NCBI GenBank assembly: GCA_947630505.1
Contig: CANRHV010000030.1
Coordinates: forward strand, 1-33,983
DNA from: an uncultured Monoglobus sp.
GTDB taxonomy: Bacteria; Bacillota; Clostridia; Monoglobales; Monoglobaceae
Length of the DNA stretch: 33,983 nt
Direction of reading: 5' to 3'
Shown: positions 23,991-31,485 of the stretch, one piece after another
How positions within the stretch are numbered: position 1 is the first letter of the stretch
How the letters are laid out: each line of letters starts with the position of its first letter
Position numbers and translations under genes: made by a program
Notes under the pieces: model-generated
What the model was told of the DNA's origin: nothing
Database searches by the model: none
Seen by the model: the letters and a program-made list of their open reading frames with translations, nothing else

Positions 23991-24998
23991 TTATTCGGTT
24001 TCAAGCAGATTTATCAATGTCTCATACGCCGCGAGTATGTCGCGCTTGTCGACTATCTCCGAGGCGGTGTTCTTGTTCCTTATCGGAATGTCAAGCTCGG
24101 CGCAGCGTATTCCCTCGCCCCTGACGCTGACGCTTGAAATGTCGCCCGCGCTGTTCTTTTTGGCGAACGGGATCAGCTTTCCCGCCTTTTCCGCGGCCTT
24201 TCTGAGGCTTCTGATCGCGCTTTCGTCGGCGCAGGTCTCGCCTATCACGCTCGGCGCGGCCACGCCCTCGCCGAGCTTCGCGCGCTCGTCCTCGATGCAG
24301 TCCAGCGTGAACGCCGCGGCATACTTTGTTTCGTCGAGCCCAAGGCTCGTCTTTGAGCCGCGCAACCCCGTCTGCTTCTGCGCCGTGAAAACGCAGGTCA
24401 CTCCGCGCCCGAAGTCGCGCTTTAGCAGCTCGGCAAGCACGGCGCAGCATACGCTTCTCATCAGAGCCTTGCCCGTGATTTGATTTTCGCCGAGCTCGGC
24501 GAACGCGCTTTTAAACGCCGCACAGTCGCCTATCATGACGTTTTTCTCCGCGTCGGATTTTGTGTCGGCGCCTATGTCTATATATAAATCTTTGAGCGCC
24601 GCGGGCTTTTCGCGCTCCTCTTTGGTGGTCAGATGCACCGCCTTGAGCGAGATTATTCCGGGCAGCTTTTTTTCTCCCACAACAACTGCCTGCGATATCA
24701 CCGAGTGGGGCTTCACCGCGCCCACCGCGGCGAAATCCAAAAACGCTCCGCCGCCCTCTTTGACGTTTGTCACGATAAAGCCCGGCTCGTCCATCGCGGT
24801 CATGAGCAGTATCGGATCGGCGCCGTCTTTCTCGGCAATAAGGCTGCCGAGCGGATCGCGCCGCACACTGTCGCAAAACGGCTCGATCTCGGCCCTTAAA
24901 ATATCCCTGACCTCGTTTTCTCTGCCCGAAACTCCGAACGCCTCGGACAGCTTTTTTATCAATTCAAGATCTATTTTTTCAAGATTTATTTTTCTCAT
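23991..24998 (-). CDS. M42 peptidase-like protein lacking catalytic residues (pseudoenzyme)
   Basis: The product is 335 residues and aligns along its length with the M42 peptidase encoded upstream, but the active-site motifs are changed. AHMDQVG becomes TAMDEPG (His lost). GALDNRAG becomes KALMRSVC (bridging Asp lost). TQEEVGLRGS becomes AQKQTGLRGS (both Glu lost). VDVTHG becomes LDCIED (Asp kept). RYMHTNVE becomes RNKNTASE (last His lost). The reading frame is intact with normal codon use, so it is a maintained pseudoenzyme rather than a decaying gene. Its ATG shares one base with the upstream stop (TAATG), implying translational coupling and perhaps mixed assembly with the intact subunit. 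polA follows after 16 bp. Confidence 0.85.
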   Translation of the reverse strand: MRKINLEKIDLELIKKLSEAFGVSGRENEVRDILRAEIEPFCDSVRRDPLGSLIAEKDGADPILLMTAMDEPGFIVTNVKEGGGAFLDFAAVGAVKPHSVISQAVVVGEKKLPGIISLKAVHLTTKEEREKPAALKDLYIDIGADTKSDAEKNVMIGDCAAFKSAFAELGENQITGKALMRSVCCAVLAELLKRDFGRGVTCVFTAQKQTGLRGSKTSLGLDETKYAAAFTLDCIEDERAKLGEGVAAPSVIGETCADESAIRSLRKAAEKAGKLIPFAKKNSAGDISSVSVRGEGIRCAELDIPIRNKNTASEIVDKRDILAAYETLINLLETE

Positions 24999-26020
24999 TA
25001 TTCGCTCTCACCGTCCTTCGCGAATTTTTCGACCGCGGCCGCGGCCAGCTCTGCCACAGCCTCAACGTCGGCTGTCTTGACGACCTCCACATTTGTGTGC
25101 ATATATCTGAGCGGGATCGAGATCAAAACGGTCCTGACGCCCTCGCCCGCGGTCTGGATAGCCCACGCCGTGGTGCCCGACGCGCCTCCCGCCGCCTCGA
25201 TCTTGTAAGGTATATCATTCTCTTTCGCGATCTCAATAAGCTCAAGGCTCAGGTCGTAGTCCACGCTGGGTCCGCGCAGTATGACGGGGCCGCAGCCCGG
25301 GTCAAACACGCCCGGGTCTTTTTCGGAATCCACGGTGGTGCCGTGGGTCACATCGACGACCACGGCGATATCGGGTTTTATCGAAAACGCGCCGGTGTAC
25401 GAGCCGCGCAGACCCACCTCCTCCTGAGTCGAAAACAGGGTGTATATGTCGGCGCCGATTTCTTTTCCGTCGAGCTTTTCGAGAACCGACAGCATAGCCG
25501 CCATTCCGGCGCGATTGTCAAGCGCGCCCGAGCAGAGATTTCCGCAAAGCAGGCTCTCGGTCTCGTAATCAAAGGCTGTAAAGTCGCCGACCTTGACAAC
25601 CTTTTCGGCCTCTTGTTTGCTTTCAAAGCCCGCGTATATTTTCATATTTTTGATCTCGGGCGTCTTTTCGGGTGCCTCGTCGTCGACCGCGACCACGCCG
25701 GTTATCGTCTCGCTTCCGAAGATCCTCACTCTCAGCCCGGGCAGTATCCTGGCGTCAACTCCGCCGACAGCCGCGAACTTGAGACTGCCGCTGTCCTCGA
25801 TCTCGGTGACTATCAGACCCACCTGGTCCATGTGCGCCTCAAGCATTATCTTTAATTTTCCGCCGCCGCGCCTTATTCCGAGAAGATTCCCCATTCGGTC
25901 GCGCCTGACCTCGCCGCAGTATTTTTTGAGATATTCTTCCGCGAGCTCGGCCACGGGCCTCTCGTTTCCGCTTATGCCCCGCGGCTCGGTCAGCCGCCGA
26001 AGCAGATTTTCGATATTCAT
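24998..26020 (-). CDS. M42 family metallopeptidase (glutamyl/TET-type aminopeptidase)
   Basis: The product is 340 residues. I chose the ATG at 26018-26020 (MNIENLLRRL), with GGAAGGA 9 bases upstream and the usual M42 N-terminus; the longer reading adds 24 residues. All expected motifs are present: MLEAHMDQVGLI (His, Asp), SGALDNRAGM (bridging Asp), STQEEVGLRGS (catalytic Glu-Glu), VVDVTHG (Asp) and IPLRYMHTNVE (His). M42 enzymes are cytosolic self-compartmentalising aminopeptidases with two metals; most form dodecamers. It heads the apparent operon M42, M42-like, polA, coaE, transglycosylase. The neighbouring paralogue is catalytically dead. Confidence 0.93.
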   Translation of the reverse strand: MNIENLLRRLTEPRGISGNERPVAELAEEYLKKYCGEVRRDRMGNLLGIRRGGGKLKIMLEAHMDQVGLIVTEIEDSGSLKFAAVGGVDARILPGLRVRIFGSETITGVVAVDDEAPEKTPEIKNMKIYAGFESKQEAEKVVKVGDFTAFDYETESLLCGNLCSGALDNRAGMAAMLSVLEKLDGKEIGADIYTLFSTQEEVGLRGSYTGAFSIKPDIAVVVDVTHGTTVDSEKDPGVFDPGCGPVILRGPSVDYDLSLELIEIAKENDIPYKIEAAGGASGTTAWAIQTAGEGVRTVLISIPLRYMHTNVEVVKTADVEAVAELAAAAVEKFAKDGESE

Positions 26021-26119
26021 AAACTTCAGTCCTTCCTTAATATTATCATGTATGCCGCATAAAAGCGCCGCCCTTTGAATATTATTAAACATTGATTTGA
26101 TTACTCATGGGGGCGCATT

Positions 26120-26842
26120 ATGAACAAACTTGTTAGATCCGATGTGTATTATCCGACCGTTGTTCCTGTAAGAGACAGCCGCTCGGCGGGAGGCAGGAAC
26201 AAGGCGGCCGCGGCCGCGCGCCGTTTTTTATTCAAAAACAATCGGCGAATATTGCTGTGCGCCTGTCTTATAGCCGTGGGCGCGGCCTTCGGGGTTTTCG
26301 CCTATATCCGTATGTCTGTTGAAAACAAAAACGCGGTGTTCGCATATATGCAGAACTATTTCAGCGGCTCGGTACTGCTGGGCGCGTCGCCCGGAGAAAT
26401 ATTTAGGGCGGCGTTTCCTCCGCTGCTCGTCACCGGGATCATTATGGTCCTTGGCGGAATACTGCCTCCGCTGCTCCCGTTCGCGCTGGCGCGGCTGATA
26501 TTCAAAGGCTTCAGCATGGGCTTTTCGACCGCGTTTTTTATCGCGAGATACGGACTCAAGGGCGCCGCCTTCGCGCTCGTGTCGGTTGTTTTGTGCGGCG
26601 CTCTGCCGTTGTGCGCATCGGTATGGCTTTTGCTCGAGTGCCGATCGGCTCGCGGCGAAACTCCGCCGAAGCGCGGGAAAAAACGCCTTATATCTTGGTT
26701 TGCCGTAAAGCCGAAGGCGCTGCTCAGAGCCGCCGTCTGCCTCGCGGTGTTCGCGTGCGCCGCTCTCGTCTCGGCTCTTTTTAACAGCGTTATCGGCCAC
26801 GGCATGATGAAAAGCCTGTACGGAATATTCAGCGCGTTTTAG
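26120..26842 (+). CDS. SpoIIM-like polytopic membrane protein
   Basis: The product is 240 residues, with GGGGGC before the ATG. The basic N-terminus is followed by a membrane segment at about 44-65, two long hydrophobic stretches (about 99-128 and 138-172), a short basic loop and a last one (about 200-225). Size, topology and the phrase RLIFKGFSMGFSTAFF recall stage II sporulation protein M, which with SpoIID and SpoIIP drives engulfment during sporulation. The assignment is moderate: identity in such hydrophobic proteins is hard to judge by eye, and no other sporulation gene is near. It is divergent from the M42 operon, and its stop is 4 bp from the stop of the convergent AraC gene. Confidence 0.6.
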   Translation: MNKLVRSDVYYPTVVPVRDSRSAGGRNKAAAAARRFLFKNNRRILLCACLIAVGAAFGVFAYIRMSVENKNAVFAYMQNYFSGSVLLGASPGEIFRAAFPPLLVTGIIMVLGGILPPLLPFALARLIFKGFSMGFSTAFFIARYGLKGAAFALVSVVLCGALPLCASVWLLLECRSARGETPPKRGKKRLISWFAVKPKALLRAAVCLAVFACAALVSALFNSVIGHGMMKSLYGIFSAF

Positions 26843-26846
26843 GCCC

Positions 26847-27668
26847 TCACTCTATCAGGTGCCTGTACTTGTTGGGCGAAACGCCGTACTCGCCCTTAAA
26901 GGTGGTGGCGAAATAATTGCTGTCGCTGAAGCCGCACTTCGCGGCGACGTCGGTTATCGAGACGAAATCCGGGCTTTTCAGCATATCCTCCGCTTTGTGC
27001 AGGCGGAACTTGCATAAGTATTCCTTAAAGCCGATGCCGGTCTCTTTTTTGAATTTTTTTGAGAAGTATGTAGAGCTCATATGAACATAATCGGCGGTCT
27101 TGCCGAGAGTTATGTCGGCGCTGAAATTCATTCTGATATAGTCGATCGCGTTTCTGATCACCTCGTCGAGGGTGTCCTGGTCAGAGCGATACTCGTACGA
27201 CTGGCGGCTGTAGCGTCTCAGCATTTGAATAAGCAGAGTTGACAGCACTCCGCGTATCATGATCTCCGACATGCAGTCGGGCGCGCTGAGCTCGGTCTCT
27301 ATCTCCTTGAACATCTGCTTGACGCGGCCCTGCATGATCTCGGGCACGTGTATGATTATCGAGTCAAAGCTGTCAAAGCTTAGCTCGCCGTCGCCGCTGC
27401 GCTTGAGCTCTGTTATCGCACTGTCGGGAAACATGAGGACCGTCCGCACATGAGTGTTATTATCCCCCGACAGAGTTTTGTGTATTCTTCCGCTTTTTAT
27501 AAACACCAAGCTGCCCTCGGACAAGCTGTACAGCTTTGTGTCCACAAACATTTTGCTTTTGCCCTCCTCAAGATAATACAGCTCGTTGTCGCGGTGAAAA
27601 TGAGGGCGTGTCCCGTGCCGCTTGCCGCGGCGGACCGTTGATATCCTGATCTTATCATCCTGGATCAT
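26847..27668 (-). CDS. AraC-family transcriptional regulator with cupin sensor
   Basis: The product is 273 residues, with GGTGG 7 bases before the ATG. Residues about 10-100 are a cupin-like sensor (HFHRDNELYYLEEGKSKMFV, SEGSLVFIKSGRIHK), the usual place for a sugar or small ligand. Residues about 170-272 are the two helix-turn-helix AraC domain (ITLGKTADYVHMSSTYFSKKF, then SITDVAAKCGFSDSNYFATT). Members of this architecture usually activate carbohydrate-use genes. No transporter or glycosidase is next to it, so the target is not apparent. An inverted repeat abuts its -10 box, which would suit autoregulation. Confidence 0.92.
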   Translation of the reverse strand: MIQDDKIRISTVRRGKRHGTRPHFHRDNELYYLEEGKSKMFVDTKLYSLSEGSLVFIKSGRIHKTLSGDNNTHVRTVLMFPDSAITELKRSGDGELSFDSFDSIIIHVPEIMQGRVKQMFKEIETELSAPDCMSEIMIRGVLSTLLIQMLRRYSRQSYEYRSDQDTLDEVIRNAIDYIRMNFSADITLGKTADYVHMSSTYFSKKFKKETGIGFKEYLCKFRLHKAEDMLKSPDFVSITDVAAKCGFSDSNYFATTFKGEYGVSPNKYRHLIE

Positions 27669-27703
27669 ATCGTCACCACCCCATAAATTTAATTAATATG
27701 ATT

Positions 27704-27719
27704 ATTATACCACATGTGG
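27704..27719 (-). promoter_or_regulatory. -10 box with adjacent palindrome upstream of the AraC gene
   Basis: On the minus strand the perfect 10-base palindrome CCACATGTGG (27710-27719) is followed directly by TATAAT (27704-27709). The -35 region is poor (A/T-rich), which fits a promoter needing an activator or blocked at the palindrome. Confidence 0.5.
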
Positions 27720-27811
27720 CAAAAAAATAAATGTTTTTCTTAAAATAAACAAAAATTCTATAGAAATCAGAAAAAATTTCCATATAGAGACTTCCCGTTG
27801 ATCGGGCACGC

Positions 27812-27840
27812 TTGACACCCGCGCAGAAAATTGTTATAAT
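27812..27840 (+). promoter_or_regulatory. Consensus sigma-A promoter for the RadC-family gene
   Basis: TTGACA (27812-27817), a 17-base spacer and TATAAT (27835-27840) are a perfect match, placing transcription start near 27847 and a leader of about 28 nt. Confidence 0.85.
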
Positions 27841-27874
27841 ATTTTAGGAAAAAAAGATCAAACGGTGTGATATT

Positions 27875-28567
27875 ATGAGTGAAAAAAACGTCCACGCGGG
27901 ACACAGACAAAGAATGTACGAAAAGGCCGAGAAAATCGGATACGAAAACCTGCCCGAGCACGAGCTGCTGGAAATAATGCTTTTTTCGGCGATACCCAGA
28001 GCGAACACCAACGTGATCGCCCACGAGCTTATCAAAAAATTCGGCTCGGCATACGGCGCTTTGACCGCTCCGCTTGACGAGCTTTTGAAAGTGGACGGCG
28101 TCGGGCCCGCCGCGGCGAAATTTCTGCGCAGTTTGCCCATGACAATGAAGGCGGTGGCCGCTTCGAAAAACGCGTATCTCCGCGACGGATACATAAAAAA
28201 GAAATCAAACCCCGACGATCTCAGAGAATACATATGCTCTCAATATATAGACATCGACCAGGAACGCATCATCGTCTGCTACCTGACCCCGACTCTTAAG
28301 ATCATAAAGCAAAGCGTTTTTGAAAGCGGCAGCTTTGACTCGGCCGCGGTCAACATGAGCGCCATAGTGCGCGAGGCGGTCACATCGGGAGCGGCGTATG
28401 TCATACTGAGCCACAACCACCCCAGCGGCATAGCGTTCCCCAGCGAGGCCGACAGAATGGTTACCTCCGAGATAAGGGACGCTCTCGAGTGCGTCGGCGT
28501 TAAGCTGTTTGACCACATAATCTCCGCCGGCGCCGAATACTACAGCTTCAGAGAAAAAATGTTTTAA
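27875..28567 (+). CDS. radC: RadC-family JAB/MPN-domain protein
   Basis: The product is 230 residues. The N-terminus (about 1-85) has helix-hairpin-helix-like motifs (LPEHELLEIMLF, LLKVDGVGPAAAKFL). The C-terminus (about 105-230) is the JAB/MPN metalloprotease fold with the metal motif SHNHPSG...PSEAD (His-x-His, seven residues, Ser-x-x-Asp) and an upstream Glu in VFESGSFD. The family was named for DNA repair, but that role is disputed; its substrate is unknown. It has its own strong promoter and a weak ribosome binding site (GGTGTGA). Confidence 0.9.
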   Translation: MSEKNVHAGHRQRMYEKAEKIGYENLPEHELLEIMLFSAIPRANTNVIAHELIKKFGSAYGALTAPLDELLKVDGVGPAAAKFLRSLPMTMKAVAASKNAYLRDGYIKKKSNPDDLREYICSQYIDIDQERIIVCYLTPTLKIIKQSVFESGSFDSAAVNMSAIVREAVTSGAAYVILSHNHPSGIAFPSEADRMVTSEIRDALECVGVKLFDHIISAGAEYYSFREKMF

Positions 28568-28579
28568 AAACCCAACATA

Positions 28580-28611
28580 GTGATTAGCGATTAGTAAATA
28601 GCGATTAGAAA
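28580..28611. repeat. Degenerate heptamer repeat, copy 3
   Basis: The units GTGATTAGC, GATTAGT, AAATAGC and GATTAGA keep a 7-base rhythm and match the copies at 5884-5919 and 19966-20001. This one lies 13 bases after the radC stop codon. Confidence 0.6.
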
Positions 28612-28661
28612 CGGATTTTGCTCCTATAGTGCGGATCTTGGCGATCAAATACACCAACTAC

Positions 28662-28812
28662 GCCTGTAGGGGCGGATATTATCCGCCCGCGGGACGCCGA
28701 GGTCTCATAACAACTATCGTTAATGATTTGTGGCCTCGTTTATTTGTGCAAACGAAATACGTTAGTGCAACGAACCCGCTTCGCGGCTCCGGCCGCAGTC
28801 ATCCCCTACGGC
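28662..28812. repeat. Candidate MITE-like intergenic element
   Basis: GCCTGTAGGGG (28662-28672) and CCCCTACGGC (28803-28812) form imperfect terminal inverted repeats around about 130 bp of non-coding sequence. Inside the left end is a perfect palindrome GGGCGGATA-T-TATCCGCCC (28670-28688). The GTAGGGGCGGAT wording is, from memory, common in intergenic repeats of Clostridia. No target duplication is evident. Confidence 0.45.
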
Positions 28813-28849
28813 ATTTGCAAACCTTTTGGTCGTAGAGGCATAAGCAAGC

Positions 28850-28880
28850 AAGGACCTCGTAATTGAGGTCCTTGTTATTT
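28850..28880 (+). terminator. Intrinsic terminator between radC and the FHA gene
   Basis: AAGGACCTC (28850-28858) pairs with GAGGTCCTT (28865-28873) over a 6-base loop, followed by GTTATTTTT. It lies between convergent genes. Confidence 0.8.
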
Positions 28881-28897
28881 TTCGGGGTCGCTTTTGC

Positions 28898-29560
28898 TTA
28901 AAAATTAATCCTTATCTGGCGGTCGCCTAGGGTCAGCATGTCGTTGTTTTTGAGCTCGACCACGTGTTTTAGGGGCTTACCGTTTAGGAGCGTGCCATTG
29001 GTTGAGTTGTTGTCCTCAACCATAAGCTTGTTTTTGTCCTTTACCAGTATGCAGTGCACGGATGAAACCATCGGCTTCGGCACCACAACGTCGCACTTGG
29101 GGTTTCTGCCGATAAGCGCCTCGCCGGTTACCGAAAGGTTGTATGTCTTGTTTGTTTCGATTATAGTCACCGAAACATCTATACCCGCGCCGGAGCGCGC
29201 GGTTCCCGCCTCGGATGCGTCCTCATTTTCATCTTCGCTTTCATTTTCGGCTTCCGCCTCGTTTTCGGCCGTGTCGTTATCGGTATCGGCGTCTAAGTCT
29301 TTATCATCGTCGGCTCCGTCGGCTTCGGCTTCGGGATCTTCGTTCTCCTCAGCACTCTGCTCTTCATCGACAGCGTCCTCCGCCTGTCTTTCGGAACCCG
29401 CGAAAACTCTGTTTCCCGGCGGAACAACGGCGCCCGCGTATTGGACGCTTTCGGGCTCGTCTTTTATTTTGGGCTTTTTAAATAGCCCGATACATATAAA
29501 AAGCATGGACAGCGCGAACAAAAAGCCCGCCGCTCCAAGTATCTCGTATAATATTCTCAT
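28898..29560 (-). CDS. Membrane-anchored FHA-domain protein with long acidic linker
   Basis: The product is 220 residues, with GGGAGGGATC before the ATG. One N-terminal membrane segment (about 5-27) is followed by a very acidic Glu/Asp/Ala tract (about 55-125) and a C-terminal FHA domain (about 130-220) with GRNPKCDVVV, SSVHCIL and DNNSTNGTLLNG, the canonical phosphothreonine-binding residues (Arg, Ser, His, Asn). FHA domains bind phosphothreonine on partner proteins. The gene follows a PP2C-type phosphatase gene by 30 bp in the same transcript, so the pair probably belongs to a Ser/Thr phosphorylation circuit. No kinase is in the window. Confidence 0.9.
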   Translation of the reverse strand: MRILYEILGAAGFLFALSMLFICIGLFKKPKIKDEPESVQYAGAVVPPGNRVFAGSERQAEDAVDEEQSAEENEDPEAEADGADDDKDLDADTDNDTAENEAEAENESEDENEDASEAGTARSGAGIDVSVTIIETNKTYNLSVTGEALIGRNPKCDVVVPKPMVSSVHCILVKDKNKLMVEDNNSTNGTLLNGKPLKHVVELKNNDMLTLGDRQIRINF

Positions 29561-29590
29561 GCTGATCCCTCCCGCTGTTGATCTTTTGAT

Positions 29591-30301
29591 CTAAAAAATA
29601 ATGGTGACCGCGCCGTAGCTGTCGTCAGGCGTGCGCCCCTTCAGTATGCGAAGCATTTTACGCAGCCATTCGGATGATGATTTGGAGCGCTTGAGCGTCC
29701 GCTCCACCTGCCGCTCGGTCACTTTTTCCCAGAATCCGTCCGAGCATATGAGGACCGCGTCGCCCTTGTGAACGGCGATCGGCTCTGTGACCTCCGCGGC
29801 GCACATGGGGTCCGCGCCCATATAAGCGGTCAGTCTGCGACGCTCGCGGCTTTTGCGTATGCCGGGAAATCGAAACTTGCCCTCGGCGTGCGCCAGATAC
29901 GCCAGAGAATGGTCCGGCGTTATATATTGAAGATAATTCTCGCTCAGATAATACATTCGGCAGTTGCCCAGATGGCCGCTTATTACAACGTTCCCGTCGG
30001 TCAGCACCAAAACGGCGGACGCCTTGTACTCGCTGCCGTCGCCCCTCTCATGCGTGAGGCTCCAAAGCTTTTCGTCGGCGTTTTTGAAATACTCGGTCAC
30101 TGTCTCGCCGCTTATGTCGGAGGTAGCTTTAAAATCGTCCATAAAAGAGTCGATAACTATCTCGGCGGTGCCGAGACTCGGGTCGGAACTGGGCGAGCCG
30201 TCACAAACGGCGAAGCAACCGACGCCGCCGTCCTCCATCATTCCGAGATAATCGCAGTTCACATCAGTGCCGCCCGCGCTGCGTGCCGATGAAATATCCA
30301 T
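29591..30301 (-). CDS. PP2C-family Ser/Thr phosphatase, divergent
   Basis: The product is 236 residues. AGGAGAT stands about 6 bases before the ATG. PP2C motifs appear in order: TDVNCDYLG (usual Asn/Asp region), FAVCDG (metal Asp, but the usual GMGG is replaced by SPSSD), GHLGNCRMYYL (usual GDSR, with Asn for Asp), TPDHSL, LICSDGFWEKV and the final DDSYGAVTIIF. The key Asp of CDG, SDG and the last motif remain, so activity is plausible, but several loops are unusual. The family removes phosphate from Ser/Thr using Mn or Mg. It is expressed from a consensus promoter together with the FHA gene. Confidence 0.85.
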   Translation of the reverse strand: MDISSARSAGGTDVNCDYLGMMEDGGVGCFAVCDGSPSSDPSLGTAEIVIDSFMDDFKATSDISGETVTEYFKNADEKLWSLTHERGDGSEYKASAVLVLTDGNVVISGHLGNCRMYYLSENYLQYITPDHSLAYLAHAEGKFRFPGIRKSRERRRLTAYMGADPMCAAEVTEPIAVHKGDAVLICSDGFWEKVTERQVERTLKRSKSSSEWLRKMLRILKGRTPDDSYGAVTIIF

Positions 30302-30330
30302 AACTTGATCTCCTATACATATATAGAACT

Positions 30331-30359
30331 ATTATACTGTAAAAATCGCGCACTGTCAA
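30331..30359 (-). promoter_or_regulatory. Consensus sigma-A promoter for the PP2C-FHA operon
   Basis: On the minus strand TTGACA (30354-30359), a 17-base spacer and TATAAT (30331-30336) match consensus exactly; the predicted start is near 30324. Confidence 0.85.
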
Positions 30360-30371
30360 GCGGATAAGCGC

Positions 30372-30402
30372 AAAAAAACAGCCGTTCTTTGGTCAACGGC
30401 TG
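30372..30402 (-). terminator. Intrinsic terminator of the rex-to-fba operon
   Basis: On the minus strand CAGCCGTT and AACGGCTG (30379-30402) form an 8-bp stem with an 8-base loop, followed by TTTTTTT (30372-30378). It lies about 190 bases after the fba stop. The AT-rich stretch between (30403-30588) shows no gene. Confidence 0.85.
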
Positions 30403-30588
30403 CCTTTTTGTTTTAAAAAAATCAACACCTATGTGTGTCATAATAGGAAATTAATTTTTTTTGCGTGTTTAAAATGTATATAATAAATATACAAATATAT
30501 AATAGCAGATTTTTTTAGGTTTGTCAACCATATTATTCGCTGTTTTTAATAAAAATTCCGATATTTTATTAAACAGAGGCAAAATCTT

Positions 30589-31452
30589 TTACGCTTTGCC
30601 GATCGAGCCGAACAGCTCCATCTTTTCTTTTACCACAACTTTGATAGCCTCGGCGCCGGGAGCCAGCAGCATTCTGGGGTCGTAGCCCTTGCCCTCAAGG
30701 TCCTTGCCTGCCTCGATGTACTTTCTGGTGGCTTCCTGGAAATAAAGCTGGCACTCGGTGTTAACGTTTATCTTCGCCACGCCGAGAGAGATGGCCTTCT
30801 TTATCATATCCTCGGGAATGCCCGTGCCGCCGTGGAGAACCAGAGGCAGATCGCCGATCAGCTCTTTGGTCTTTGCCAGAGCGCCGAAGTCGAGGCCCTT
30901 CCAGTTGTCGGGATACTTGCCGTGGATATTTCCTATGCCCGCGGCCAGGAAGTCAACTCCCAGGTCAGCTATTCTCTTGCACTCGTTGGGGTCCGCGATC
31001 TCGCCCGCGCCGATAACGCCGTCTTCCTCGCCGCCGATCGAGCCTACCTCGGCCTCTATCGACATGCCCATGGCGTGCGCCACCGTTACCAGTTCCTTGG
31101 TCTTTGCGACGTTTTCGTCGATCGGGAAGTGGGAGCCGTCGAACATGATCGACGAGAAGCCCGCCTTGATGCACTTGTAGCAGCCCTCGTATGTGCCGTG
31201 GTCAAGATGCAGAGCCACCGGAACGGTGATGCCCATTTCCTCGATCATGGCCTTTACCATAGCCGCGACCGTCTTGAAGCCGGTCATATATTTGCCCGCG
31301 CCCTCGGACACTCCCAGAATAACCGGAGAACTGTTCTCCTGAGCCGTGGCAAGGATAGACCGTGTCCATTCGAGATTGTTGATGTTAAACTGACCCACCG
31401 CGTATTTGCCGGCGACCGCTTTGTTTAACATGTCTGTTGCTGAAACTAACAT
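30589..31452 (-). CDS. fba: Class II fructose-1,6-bisphosphate aldolase
   Basis: The product is 287 residues, with AGGAGG 9 bases upstream. Family motifs are present: VGQFNINNLEW at the N-terminus, LHLDHGTYEGC (Asp base and zinc His), AEVGSIGGEEDGV, GNIHGKYPDN (zinc His), LVLHGGTGIP (zinc His and phosphate loop) and INVNTECQ. The enzyme reversibly splits fructose-1,6-bisphosphate into dihydroxyacetone phosphate and glyceraldehyde-3-phosphate in glycolysis; a tagatose-bisphosphate specificity cannot be excluded by eye. It lies 33 bp after the glycosylase gene at the end of the rex-led gene run. Confidence 0.93.
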   Translation of the reverse strand: MLVSATDMLNKAVAGKYAVGQFNINNLEWTRSILATAQENSSPVILGVSEGAGKYMTGFKTVAAMVKAMIEEMGITVPVALHLDHGTYEGCYKCIKAGFSSIMFDGSHFPIDENVAKTKELVTVAHAMGMSIEAEVGSIGGEEDGVIGAGEIADPNECKRIADLGVDFLAAGIGNIHGKYPDNWKGLDFGALAKTKELIGDLPLVLHGGTGIPEDMIKKAISLGVAKINVNTECQLYFQEATRKYIEAGKDLEGKGYDPRMLLAPGAEAIKVVVKEKMELFGSIGKA

Positions 31453-31485
31453 TTTTTCATTCCTCCTAAAAAATATATAAAATTT

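Larger units (their letters stand above)
28568..28897. other. 330-bp intergenic repeat region between radC and the FHA gene
   Basis: No gene is visible. The stretch contains the third heptamer repeat (28580-28611), a candidate MITE-like element (28662-28812) and an intrinsic terminator (28850-28880). Base composition is patchy, with several small GC palindromes such as CCCGCTTCGCGG, unlike the AT-rich spacers elsewhere. Confidence 0.65.

Noticed and set aside
23991..24998. Pseudogene call for the second M42 gene
   Set aside because: The frame is full length with normal codon use and a coupled start; only catalytic residues differ, so a maintained pseudoenzyme fits better.
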